A stretch of DNA of 49,283 nt from NCBI RefSeq assembly GCF_003863365.1, contig NZ_RQXT01000053.1:1-49283 (forward strand), written 5' to 3'. The first letter of the stretch is position 1; each line of letters begins with the position of its first letter. Shown one piece after another: positions 8,864 through 15,900 of the stretch. The notes below the pieces were generated by a model, which worked only from the letters and a program-made list of their open reading frames with translations, ran no database searches and was not told the origin of the DNA. Source of the DNA: Mesorhizobium tamadayense (GTDB lineage Bacteria > Pseudomonadota > Alphaproteobacteria > Rhizobiales > Rhizobiaceae). The position numbers were made by a program, and so were the translations under genes.

Positions 8864-9785
8864 GGGACGAATGCAACGCGCTCCGGATTGGGAAGATATC
8901 TTGCTCTACAAGAAAGACGATTGAGCGTTCTGCCGCGGCGGGGAATAGAATCGCCTCGAACTGGCCGCGGCACTGAGAGGGTTAATGGGGACGATGGCAG
9001 TCGCCATAGAACGCTGTCCTCGACAGGCAAGGCCAGGGTCGACGCGCGAGCAACGGAATCAGGCACCGCCGGTAGGAAAGAGCCGGCGGCCAGGCTATTC
9101 GCAGTGGAGGTTGCGGAGAGGGCGAGAGGAAGCTTGGCAGGCCGAGGTCGCTGCCTTGTTTGTTTTTTCAAAACGGCTAGGCGCTGTCTGCCGGCTTGGG
9201 TGCACGGCCCAGCGTCTCGCCGCCCCGAGATTTGCTCGGGAGGCATACACTTTGCCTCGCGATCCTGGATAGCTTTGGACAACTCTGACAACTGATCAAG
9301 CAAGCTGCCTAGGGCTGGGGAGGCGACGAAGTTTTTTGTGCACGCCATGCAAGCAGTTCTTGCGCTGTTTAGCCGACGAACAGATCGATGCTTTCTAACC
9401 GGCTAAGCTCAAGGCTATGATGGTGCTTCTATGGCAAACACCAGAGCATCAAATCAAGCGATAAGTAATCGATCGCTCGGGCGATTATTGTAACTCATAG
9501 TAGCCGCCGCGTCGAACTGATCCAGCAAAACGCGCGCCTTATCGATCGCATGTGCTCGCCGCATCGATTAACGCCTCGATCCTTTCGAACCAATCCAATG
9601 CCGAACTCCTTCAAAGGCCTCGCCAGGGGGCTATGCACTAGGTGGCTACGTGAACCATCCGGCCCTTGACCCACTGGCGCGAGCCGCCGCCGGCCGATCG
9701 AGCGGGCCCTTGTAATTTTTGTTTTTGCTGCGCCTAAAGTCTCGGCTATGGTTCGGGCTGGCCTAAAGGCCTGCTCACGCTGCAA
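8864..9785. other. Gene-free interval upstream of the cold-shock gene
   Basis: About 920 bases in which I find no convincing gene. The longest open frames (minus 8857-9348 and plus 8888-9295) are antiparallel to each other with no recognisable motif or ribosome binding site. A small inverted repeat TAATCG...CGATTA lies at about 9467-9487. The last 100 bases, rich in T (AATTTTTGTTTTTGC near 9715-9729), probably hold the cspA promoter and its cold-shock leader. Confidence 0.4.
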
Positions 9786-9806
9786 TTGTTACAAAGGAAT
9801 ACCCAT

Positions 9807-10019
9807 ATGGCGATCGGAACGGTGAAGTGGTTCAACAGCACCAAGGGATTTGGATTTATCCAGCCCGACAATGGGGGGCAGGATGTTTTCGTCCACATTT
9901 CCGCTGTCGAACGCGCGGGCCTTTCGACCCTCAATGAAGGTCAGAAGATCAGCTATGAGATCGAACAGGACCGCCGCACTGGCAAGTCATCCGCTGGCAG
10001 CCTCAGCAAAGCTGGTTGA
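9807..10019 (+). CDS. cspA: Cold-shock protein, CspA family
   Basis: A 70-residue OB-fold RNA/single-stranded DNA chaperone of the cytoplasm. RNP1 is KGFGFIQ and RNP2 is VFVHIS, preceded by the classic GTVKWFN start. Start at the ATG at 9807 (MAIGTVKWF), with AAAGGA about ten bases upstream; the frame is open further 5' but the family begins here. The last residues (KSSAGSLSKAG) differ from the common KSSADQLR ending but the length is normal. Monocistronic: a terminator-like hairpin lies 130 bases downstream. Several copies per genome are usual in rhizobia, so this may be one of many. Confidence 0.92.
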   Translation: MAIGTVKWFNSTKGFGFIQPDNGGQDVFVHISAVERAGLSTLNEGQKISYEIEQDRRTGKSSAGSLSKAG

Positions 10020-10147
10020 TCTTTTCGACTGCGTCCCGCAAGAGCGGACGGGCTGACCTGCTTGAAAACAGTGGGTGAAAACATGGCTCGATCGGAAGGT
10101 TGGCGCAGCAAATTGCTGCAAGCCGTCGCGAACGCTGTCTCCAAAGT

Positions 10148-10173
10148 AAGGCGGAGTTGGCCCCCCGCCTTTT
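10148..10173 (+). terminator. Rho-independent terminator-like hairpin
   Basis: AAGGCGG (10148-10154) pairs perfectly with CCGCCTT (10165-10171) around a 10-base loop and is followed by TTTC. It lies downstream of cspA and just before the convergent Ros/MucR gene, and could end either transcript. The T-run is short. Confidence 0.55.
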
Positions 10174-10240
10174 CATATTCCCTACAGATCATGCCAATGG
10201 CAGCTGCCGCTCCAAACGAATGTCGACTACCGTACCGCAG

Positions 10241-10705
10241 TTAAGCTACGACCTTCTTGCGGCTCCGCTTCGCCGGCGCCGGCGTTTCCTGCTCCTTCGG
10301 TTTGCGGCCGAGCCCCATCGTCTTGGCCAAGGCCGAACGCGCTGCGGCGTAGTTCGGCGCGACCATGGGATAGTCCGCCGGCAGGCCCCATTTGGCCCGA
10401 TACTCATCCGGCGTCAGCCCATAGTGTGTAGACAGATGGCGCTTTAGCGATTTGAATTGCTTTCCGTCCTCAAGGCAGATGATGTAGTCCGGCGTCACCG
10501 ATTTCTTGATCGGGACGGCTGGCTTCAGGACCGCCCGATCTTCTGCGGAAACGGTTCCGGCCGTGCCTTTCAGAGCCGCGTGCACTTGGCCGATCAGAGC
10601 AGGGAGTTCCCCAACCGGAACCGGATTGTTGGAAACATAGGCTGATACAACATCGGCGGTGAGCTCGATGAGGGCGTCGATGTTTTTGTCGGCTTCTTCT
10701 GTCAT
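10241..10705 (-). CDS. Ros/MucR family transcriptional regulator
   Basis: A 154-residue regulator of the Ros/MucR family, small nucleoid-associated DNA-binding proteins that control surface polysaccharide, motility and symbiosis genes in alphaproteobacteria. The N-terminal oligomerisation part begins MTEEADKNIDALIELTADVVSAYV. The DNA-binding domain is ICLEDGKQFKSLKRHLSTHYG followed by LTPDEYRAKWGLPADYPMVAP. The second zinc cysteine found in Ros is aspartate here (CLED). Asp at that position, and even zinc-free folds, have been reported for Mesorhizobium members, so function is probably kept. Start at 10705 with GGAG seven bases upstream; the longer frame to 10780 has no support. The basic tail (KRSRKKVVA) is normal. 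Confidence 0.9.
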   Translation of the reverse strand: MTEEADKNIDALIELTADVVSAYVSNNPVPVGELPALIGQVHAALKGTAGTVSAEDRAVLKPAVPIKKSVTPDYIICLEDGKQFKSLKRHLSTHYGLTPDEYRAKWGLPADYPMVAPNYAAARSALAKTMGLGRKPKEQETPAPAKRSRKKVVA

Positions 10706-10963
10706 GAAATTCTCCGGGCGGCTTGAAACATAGTCGGCGAAGCGTCGCTTCATAGTGGGGGTTGTCGATGAAGGCAACAATTGTTTCGACGGATTATTGC
10801 GTGCTCATCCAGCATCGCGGTCTATAACGCCGCATCCCACCGTCATGCACGTTGATCCCTTCGGTGTTGGGCTGTCCCGTAACTGGGTCGGCGTTTGCTT
10901 TGAATGTCGATCCTTTCCGTTTGAATTTTGCCAAACGAAAAAGCCGAAGGTGTTTGGCGCCGC
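10706..10963. other. Interval upstream of the Ros/MucR gene
   Basis: About 260 bases holding the presumed Ros/MucR promoter. I recognise no gene. It is relatively AT-rich around 10770-10800 (CAACAATTGTTTCGACGG), which includes the palindrome CAATTG within AACAATTGTT, a possible autoregulatory site; weak evidence. Confidence 0.35.
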
Positions 10964-11095
10964 TTAAGGCTTCTTGCGCCGTTCGAATACACGGCTTCGA
11001 CCCTTCATAGTCTTCATGATGCTTTCCGCGTTGGCATTGTCATGGCGATCGTCGTCACGCTGCATGGAGCCAAATAGGCCGTCAGCGCGAGCAAT
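10964..11095 (-). pseudogene. IS3-family transposase (OrfB) remnant
   Basis: On the minus strand the frame reads GLFGSMQRDDDRHDNANAESIMKTMKG when joined. This matches the catalytic-glutamate region of IS3-family OrfB proteins (GSMSRRGNPYDNAKAESFMKTLK). Only about 40 codons survive, without start or the rest of the integrase core, so it is debris. It lies just upstream of the cytochrome c peroxidase gene. Confidence 0.6.
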
Positions 11096-11242
11096 TGCAA
11101 AGGCGCCGGCCAAGTGTTGGCCTCCACGGTTGGAACGATAAGGCTGGTGGCGGCTCCCGTCATTCGACCGTTGATCTAGCGCAGGGTGTTCACGAACCGG
11201 ATGCCCATAATGGCTTGCGTGCACAACGCTCGGAGATCATTC

Positions 11243-12298
11243 ATGAGAATGCTATTCACTATGATGGCTACCGCCTTGCCGGCAGCCACCGCTTTTGCTG
11301 CGGGCCCGATCCCCGCCGACCTCAGAGAAAAGGCGCTGGCCACCTTCAAGGCTTTGCCATCCACCACGCCAGCAGTGGCCAACAACCCGATCACACCGGA
11401 AAAGATCGCCCTCGGCAAGGCACTGTTCTTCGATCCGCGCATCTCAGCGTCAGGCGTTTTGTCGTGCAGCTCTTGTCACAACTTGGCCACCGGCGGCGAC
11501 GACAATCTTGAAACCTCGATTGGCCATGGTTGGCAGAAGGGGCCGCGCAACGCGCCGACGGTGCTGAACGCTGTCTTCAACATCGCGCAGTTCTGGGATG
11601 GTCGCGCCGAAGACCTGAAGGCTCAGGCCAAGGGACCGGTCCAATCCGGTCTCGAAATGGCCAACACACCTGGTCAAGTCATCGCGACTCTCAAGTCGAT
11701 GCCTATATATGCCGAGTGGTTCAATGCAGCTTTCCGGGGTGAGGCCGATCGCGTCACCTTCGACAACTTAGCCAAGGCTATTGAAGCCTTTGAGGCGACG
11801 CTGGTCACGCCGGCCCCCTTCGATGCTTTCCTCAATGGCGATGACGGCGCCATCACTTCCGAACAGAAACAGGGTTTGGCGCTTTTCATGGAGAAAGGCT
11901 GCTCGTCCTGCCATTCCGGTATTAACGTTGGTGGCGAGGGCTATTATTCATTCGGCCTCATTGAAAAGCCCAGCACCGACGTCCTGCCAGAAAACGACAA
12001 GGGCCGCTTTTCCGTCACCAATTCAGCCGATGATTCCTATGTTTTCCGTGCGGCGCCGCTGCGCAATGTAGCGCTCACCGCGCCATACTTTCATTCGGGC
12101 AAGGTTTGGGATCTGAAACAGGCCGTAGCCATCATGGGGACCACCCAGCTCGGCGAAGAATTGAAGGCACAAGAAGTCGACCTGCTTGTTGCCTTCCTTA
12201 ACTCTCTGACCGGAGAGGTAGCTGAGGTCGTCTTGCCCATCTTACCCGCCGAAACGGCGACAACGCCTCGATCTGCGTTGCAGATCTTAGGGAAATAA
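11243..12298 (+). CDS. Di-haem cytochrome c peroxidase (CcpA/MauG family)
   Basis: Periplasmic enzyme that reduces hydrogen peroxide using electrons from c-type cytochromes. From the ATG at 11243 (351 residues) a signal peptide runs to about residue 20 (ALPAATAFAA). Two covalent haem sites CSSCH lie at residues 75-79 and 220-224, the hallmark of the family. Between them lie the active-site segments RNAPTVLNAVFNIAQFWDGRA and EMAN. The distal part has RAAPLRNVALTAPYFHSG, which supplies the high-potential haem ligand region. CGGAG lies eight bases before this start; the frame extends to 11186 but would bury the signal peptide. Single gene, probably for peroxide defence. A MauG-like modifying role is the alternative. 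Confidence 0.9.
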   Translation: MRMLFTMMATALPAATAFAAGPIPADLREKALATFKALPSTTPAVANNPITPEKIALGKALFFDPRISASGVLSCSSCHNLATGGDDNLETSIGHGWQKGPRNAPTVLNAVFNIAQFWDGRAEDLKAQAKGPVQSGLEMANTPGQVIATLKSMPIYAEWFNAAFRGEADRVTFDNLAKAIEAFEATLVTPAPFDAFLNGDDGAITSEQKQGLALFMEKGCSSCHSGINVGGEGYYSFGLIEKPSTDVLPENDKGRFSVTNSADDSYVFRAAPLRNVALTAPYFHSGKVWDLKQAVAIMGTTQLGEELKAQEVDLLVAFLNSLTGEVAEVVLPILPAETATTPRSALQILGK

Positions 12299-12469
12299 AT
12301 GGTCGGAGCTGGCTAAGGAAACTCGCAATGAAGAATGATTGCGACCATTCCCAGGATGGGACGATCGCGACTCTTTGAGAAGGCGATGCCTGGCATGATC
12401 CCAAAGTGCAGACAATGCTTCCGTCGCCAACTCGTTCCAACGGCATCATGTTCCATGTCTGGCCCGAAT

Positions 12470-12570
12470 CAGGCCAAAGGCTTCGAAAAGTTGCAGGATT
12501 GGCGCAGATACTACAACGAGGTGCGTCCATATGAGGCGAAAGGGCACAAGGCCCCGATCGTCAGTCTCAG
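12470..12570 (+). pseudogene. IS3-family integrase-core C-terminal fragment
   Basis: The plus strand encodes GFEKLQDWRRYYNEVRPYEA and then KGHKAPI. This is the ending of IS3-type OrfB transposases (a helix, then W-R-x-x-Y-N-E-x-R-P). About 30 codons survive. It may come from the same family of element as the fragment at 10964, but the two are in opposite orientation. Confidence 0.6.
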
Positions 12571-12639
12571 TCTGTGCCAAAGTCAACGGTGTTTCACCGC
12601 CCAGTTCCGCTAATTCCCTGCGCAGCTACCGGTTCGCTT

Positions 12640-12875
12640 TGCCAGGAATCTCCGTTGCAATGAGGCTTGCCGCGCCATCGTCTCCTTCCTGTGCCATCGC
12701 GACGAGTGACCGATCGGCGGTCGCGCGCTCGAGCAAGATGGCGTCATCGTTGTATTCCAAGACGCGAGCGTCACGGACTCCATCCCACCAAATCATGAGA
12801 TCTGCGTCCGCCTTTTCCTACGGCACGGTCGCAACCTTCAGCATTGCCGACTCAGCGCCTCTGGAGACTGGGGCA
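12640..12875 (-). pseudogene. Aminoglycoside 6-phosphotransferase-like kinase remnant
   Basis: Read on the minus strand the frame gives AMLKVATVP, a stop, then EKADADLMIWWDGVRDARVL and EYNDDAILLERATADRSLVAMAQEGDDGAAS. This follows the N-lobe of APH(6)/StrB-type kinases (MLK, WWDG.GAARVL..DGDAILLERA). Only about 75 codons remain, interrupted by a stop and lacking the catalytic HGD loop. It cannot confer resistance. It is an accessory-gene fossil between IS debris and a recombinase fragment. Confidence 0.6.
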
Positions 12876-12984
12876 AGGAGGCAGCAATGCGTAACGAGCG
12901 CTTGGGGTCAGCCCCCATCTGCGTAGACAAGCCGAAGCTCCGAGAGCGAACTCGAGCGTGCTCAGTGCACGAACGATGATGGTG

Positions 12985-13110
12985 TCACTAATTCGGCCGA
13001 GGTCGGTGTGCGCTATGTGCAAAAGCATCTCGGCCACGCCTCGGCCGAGATGACGCGGAAAATGCCAGCGCCGACATGACCGGTTCCGCGTCAATCTCAC
13101 CAAGCCGTAG
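12985..13110 (+). pseudogene. Tyrosine recombinase (integrase) C-terminal fragment
   Basis: The plus strand reads EVGVRYVQKHLGHASAEMTRK and then, after a one-base shift, a basic stretch like RRDRFRVNLTKAV. V-Q-x-H-L-G-H-A-S is the conserved motif around the second catalytic histidine of phage-type integrases; the catalytic tyrosine normally a few residues later is lost (KMPAP). Only the last 40 codons or so remain. It suggests that an integrated element once ended here. Confidence 0.65.
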
Positions 13111-13136
13111 AGATTGCAGGCGAAAGAAAGCCCTCA

Positions 13137-13619
13137 TCACGCGCCAAACAGCCGCCGATCCCAGTAGACGGGCTGGTGGAGACTTGTCTGGATCCTTGAA
13201 AACTCCGGATGCGCCGGATTGATCAGCACATTGCAATCGAGACGCGCCACGATACTCGGCACCAGCAGGATGACGCTGCGCCGTTCTAAACACCAGGTTT
13301 CGCCAAATCCCTTGCTCACCGTCGCCGGCATCGTGTCCCAGCCGGGCAGTGACGGCTGGGAAAAGACCTCGTAGCTCAGTCCACGCGGGATTGTGATTTC
13401 GATGTAATGCTGGTTGGGCGGCAGTCGCCCGCTGCCATGCACCAGCTTTTCCAACAGGGCCGTCGAATAGTGCTCGCTGGTGTAGATGATAGGACTTCCG
13501 GGCGTGTTCCATCGCCCTGGCGCGATTGTCGAGCCGGTCGCGTCGAAGATCGGGTAGGTGCCGGCCGGGTCGCCGATGCGAAAGGACAATAGCGTGCGAT
13601 CGAGAGTCTGCGCCGTCAC
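13137..13619 (-). CDS. RES domain toxin of a type II toxin-antitoxin pair
   Basis: A 160-residue RES-family protein. Members degrade or phosphorolyse NAD+ when freed from their antitoxin and halt growth. The three conserved polar residues of the name are present: Arg in APGRWNTPGSPIIYTSEH, Glu in TALLEKLVHGSG, and a Ser/Thr region further on. The ending QTSLHQPVYWDRRLFG is the usual RES C-terminus. The start codon is GTG at 13619, overlapping the antitoxin stop by four bases (GTGA), so translation is coupled. The antitoxin gene comes first, as is normal for this family. No sign of inactivation. Confidence 0.88.
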   Translation of the reverse strand: MTAQTLDRTLLSFRIGDPAGTYPIFDATGSTIAPGRWNTPGSPIIYTSEHYSTALLEKLVHGSGRLPPNQHYIEITIPRGLSYEVFSQPSLPGWDTMPATVSKGFGETWCLERRSVILLVPSIVARLDCNVLINPAHPEFSRIQTSLHQPVYWDRRLFGA

Positions 13620-14047
13620 GCAGCGCTGCCGTACTTCAGACCTCCGAGGATATCGACCACCATTTCGGCGCCGAACTCGCTCAGGATAACGACGTCTATC
13701 GGTCGCTTGTCCTCAATCATCGGGTGCGGCCGAAACAAGAAATCGCGCGCCTCCTCTTCGTTCTGCCAGACATCGACAGCCAGGCCCCAGACACGCGCCA
13801 CGCGGGCCAATCGCGTGCCCTCGTCCGATGAGAGGCGATGTACCGTCTTGCGCCGCTCATAGGTTGCCTTGGGGATCAGCCGGTATTTGAACTGAGCATC
13901 GCCAGGCGCTAGAAGATGCGCGACGCGCTCGAGCGCTCCGATGGGAAGTCCATTCTCGATCCGGGAGATCAGCCCGAAAGGCGACCGTGACGCCACCTCC
14001 TTAACGGGCAGCCCCAACACGTCGGCGACATTTCCGAACGCTAGCAT
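13616..14047 (-). CDS. Xre/MbcA/ParS-type antitoxin of the RES toxin
   Basis: 143 residues from the ATG at 14047 (MLAFGNVADVLGLPVKEV). The N-terminal helical DNA-binding part resembles Xre-like antitoxins. The middle contains the LSSDEGTRLARVARVWGLAVDVW region, and the C-terminal toxin-binding domain (DUF2384) ends with LILSEFGAEM-like residues, here DVVILSEFGAEMVVDILGGL, which would occupy the toxin active site. The frame is open upstream to 14125 but that part overlaps the operator palindrome, so 14047 is preferred. It binds and silences the RES toxin and most likely represses the operon through the palindrome at 14061-14090. Confidence 0.87.
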   Translation of the reverse strand: MLAFGNVADVLGLPVKEVASRSPFGLISRIENGLPIGALERVAHLLAPGDAQFKYRLIPKATYERRKTVHRLSSDEGTRLARVARVWGLAVDVWQNEEEARDFLFRPHPMIEDKRPIDVVILSEFGAEMVVDILGGLKYGSAA

Positions 14048-14060
14048 GACACTCTCCAAT

Positions 14061-14090
14061 TCATGTGAGGCGTCATATAGCCTCACATGA
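14061..14090. promoter_or_regulatory. Operator palindrome of the RES/Xre operon
   Basis: TCATGTGAGGC (14061-14071) and GCCTCACATGA (14080-14090) form a perfect 11-base inverted repeat around the spacer GTCATATA. It lies 14 bases before the antitoxin start codon, where the promoter must be. A perfect palindrome of this size at this place is a strong candidate for autoregulation. Confidence 0.8.
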
Positions 14091-14580
14091 TGCGGAATGC
14101 AAGCCCCTGCATCAGCGCGAACCAATCCGCCAGCGCATTACCCTGTCATCCTTACTGCCACGGGCGAGTGCAACGGTAGCAACACCCGAGTGACAACGAT
14201 TATTTGTGACAAGGTGGCCTGCGGCCTAAATTTTGAGGTGATGCCATATGCAGTGGATCCGCAATGCTACGCGCTGGAGCAGATGCAGGGCTCTACCGGC
14301 CGAAGACGAAAGGACCTGACATCAACACCTTTGCCCGTCGCGAAGGTCCTGTATGTGGCTGAGCGCAAGTCAGCTTCATGTCAGGAAGGACGGCTACGTG
14401 CAATTGCCGACCATTGCCGCAATGAATGACCCTTTCGCGCTCGCTCTTGTGCCGAGCGCTCCGAAGGCAGCGGGATCGAAATGAAGTCCATTTGGATTTC
14501 AATGAGCCAATTCGGCTCCGACTGTTGCATTGCCGACTTTTCAAGGAGTAGCCGGCAATTAGATGAATGGGGATTTCACA
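14091..14580. other. Interval between antitoxin and RpiR regulator
   Basis: About 490 bases, the divergent upstream region of both operons. No gene recognised; open frames on either strand lack ribosome binding sites. A short stretch at 14420-14520 reads like protein on the plus strand (MKSIWISMSQFGSDC), but I cannot identify it. Confidence 0.35.
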
Positions 14581-15462
14581 ATGGAAAAAGGTCCTTTGGC
14601 GCAGCTGTTGGTCGAACGGTTCGAGAATATGCCGCCACAGCTGCGGGTCGCCGCGCGTTTTGTGCTGGATCGTCCCAAGGATGTCGCACTGATGTCGATG
14701 CGCGAGCAGGCGCACCAGGCCGGTGTTTCGCACAGCACGATGATGCGGCTGGCGCGATGGCTTGGCCTTGAAGGCTACGAGGACATGCGCAGCCTTTATG
14801 CGCGCGCATTGCGTGAGACGATCGCCGGAGAGCCGGCGCGACAGGATATCGGACAGAATGGCGACCCGGGATATTCGACTGCCGGCGTCGTTGCCGACAC
14901 GCTCGCGGCCCAAATCTCAAGTCTTGGTGGATACGGCAACGCGATGCAATTCATCGCGGCAGCTGGTCTCCTTGTCCGATCTCCCAATCTGTTCGCTCTC
15001 GGTTCACGCGCTGCTTATTCGATATCGAGCCACTTCGTTCACGTCATGTCGTTTCTGGCTGGCGCTGACCGCAAGGTGACGCTTGTCGGCGAGATGGCCG
15101 GACAGGATCTGGATGCTCTCCAGCACGCGGGACGTGGTGACGTGCTTTTTGCTGTGGCCATGTCGCCTTATGAACGCACGCCGATCGACGTCGCGCGCCA
15201 GTCGGCCAGGCAGGGCGTCGGCGTGGTGGCAATCACTGACAGCAGCGTGTCGCCGCTGGTCCGGATCGCCCAGGAAACAATCATTGTTCCGTCAAATTCG
15301 CAGTCGTTCTTCCGCAGCATGGCGCCGGCGTTCGCCGCGGTCGAAATCCTGGCCGCGTTGACGGCTGCGCAGTCTGAAACGAATGCCGCAGAACGAGTGG
15401 AGCAGTCGGAAGAGCAGCTTGCCGCTTTCGGCATTTATTGGAAGCCCTTCGATAAGACCTGA
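14581..15462 (+). CDS. MurR/RpiR family transcriptional regulator
   Basis: A 293-residue repressor or activator with an N-terminal HTH_6 domain (MSMREQAHQAGVSHSTMMRLARWLG, residues about 38-62) and a C-terminal sugar-isomerase (SIS) fold, residues about 125-260. The SIS fold binds a phosphosugar effector; the segment FALGSRAAYSISSHFVHVM carries its ligand-binding serines, and VVAITDSSVSPLVRIAQETI is the second half. ATG at 14581 has GGGGA seven bases upstream and is preferred; an in-frame ATG at 14563 has a more distant AAGGAG. No sugar-metabolism gene is next to it, so the target is unknown. Confidence 0.88.
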   Translation: MEKGPLAQLLVERFENMPPQLRVAARFVLDRPKDVALMSMREQAHQAGVSHSTMMRLARWLGLEGYEDMRSLYARALRETIAGEPARQDIGQNGDPGYSTAGVVADTLAAQISSLGGYGNAMQFIAAAGLLVRSPNLFALGSRAAYSISSHFVHVMSFLAGADRKVTLVGEMAGQDLDALQHAGRGDVLFAVAMSPYERTPIDVARQSARQGVGVVAITDSSVSPLVRIAQETIIVPSNSQSFFRSMAPAFAAVEILAALTAAQSETNAAERVEQSEEQLAAFGIYWKPFDKT

Positions 15463-15900
15463 AGGGTTGCGATCGGGCGAGGGCAGCCAGGCTGTCTGCC
15501 GTAGCGATTCCGGAAGTTCAGATTGTGCGCCCGGTAACGCCTACCGAGCCCCGTCAGCCGTAGAAGGCCAATGCCGAGGCGACCGCCGCGCAAATAACGC
15601 GGTTAGAACCACAGGCAGCGGAACTCCGAGAGCAGATCCGGCTCGCCTACGTCCGCTCAGCATCCGAGAGCGGTTGTCAGCCGAACATCTGTCTCAATAG
15701 TCGCCGGTCAGCCATCTCTTTGCCGGTATCAAGCCCTCCTCGTTCACCACAGCTGAGCGATGCGCACCGATAGCCTGCAGAAGTTTGCAGCCTCGGCATC
15801 GACATCGAGCCCTGGAACCTCTGACCGGAGAACTTCGTCAAATTGTTGCTATCCCTGACAAGAACGGCAGAGATGCGGCAGCCGGTAAATCACAACAGAA
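15463..15900. other. Interval between RpiR gene and metE
   Basis: About 440 bases between convergent genes. I see no gene, no clear hairpin with a T-run and no repeat. It may hold remnants too decayed to name. Confidence 0.35.

Noticed and set aside
8857..9348. 163-codon minus-strand frame upstream of the NifA site
   Set aside because: Low-complexity Arg/Ser/Pro composition, overlaps the promoter elements and an equally long antiparallel frame; no family resemblance.
10083..10244. Small open frame MARSEGWRSKLLQ downstream of cspA
   Set aside because: It runs through the terminator-like hairpin at 10148-10173 and into the convergent Ros/MucR gene, and has no clear ribosome binding site.
12335..12613. 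92-codon frame taken as a gene
   Set aside because: Only its middle 30 codons resemble an IS3 transposase ending; the rest is unrelated, so it is reported only as a fragment.
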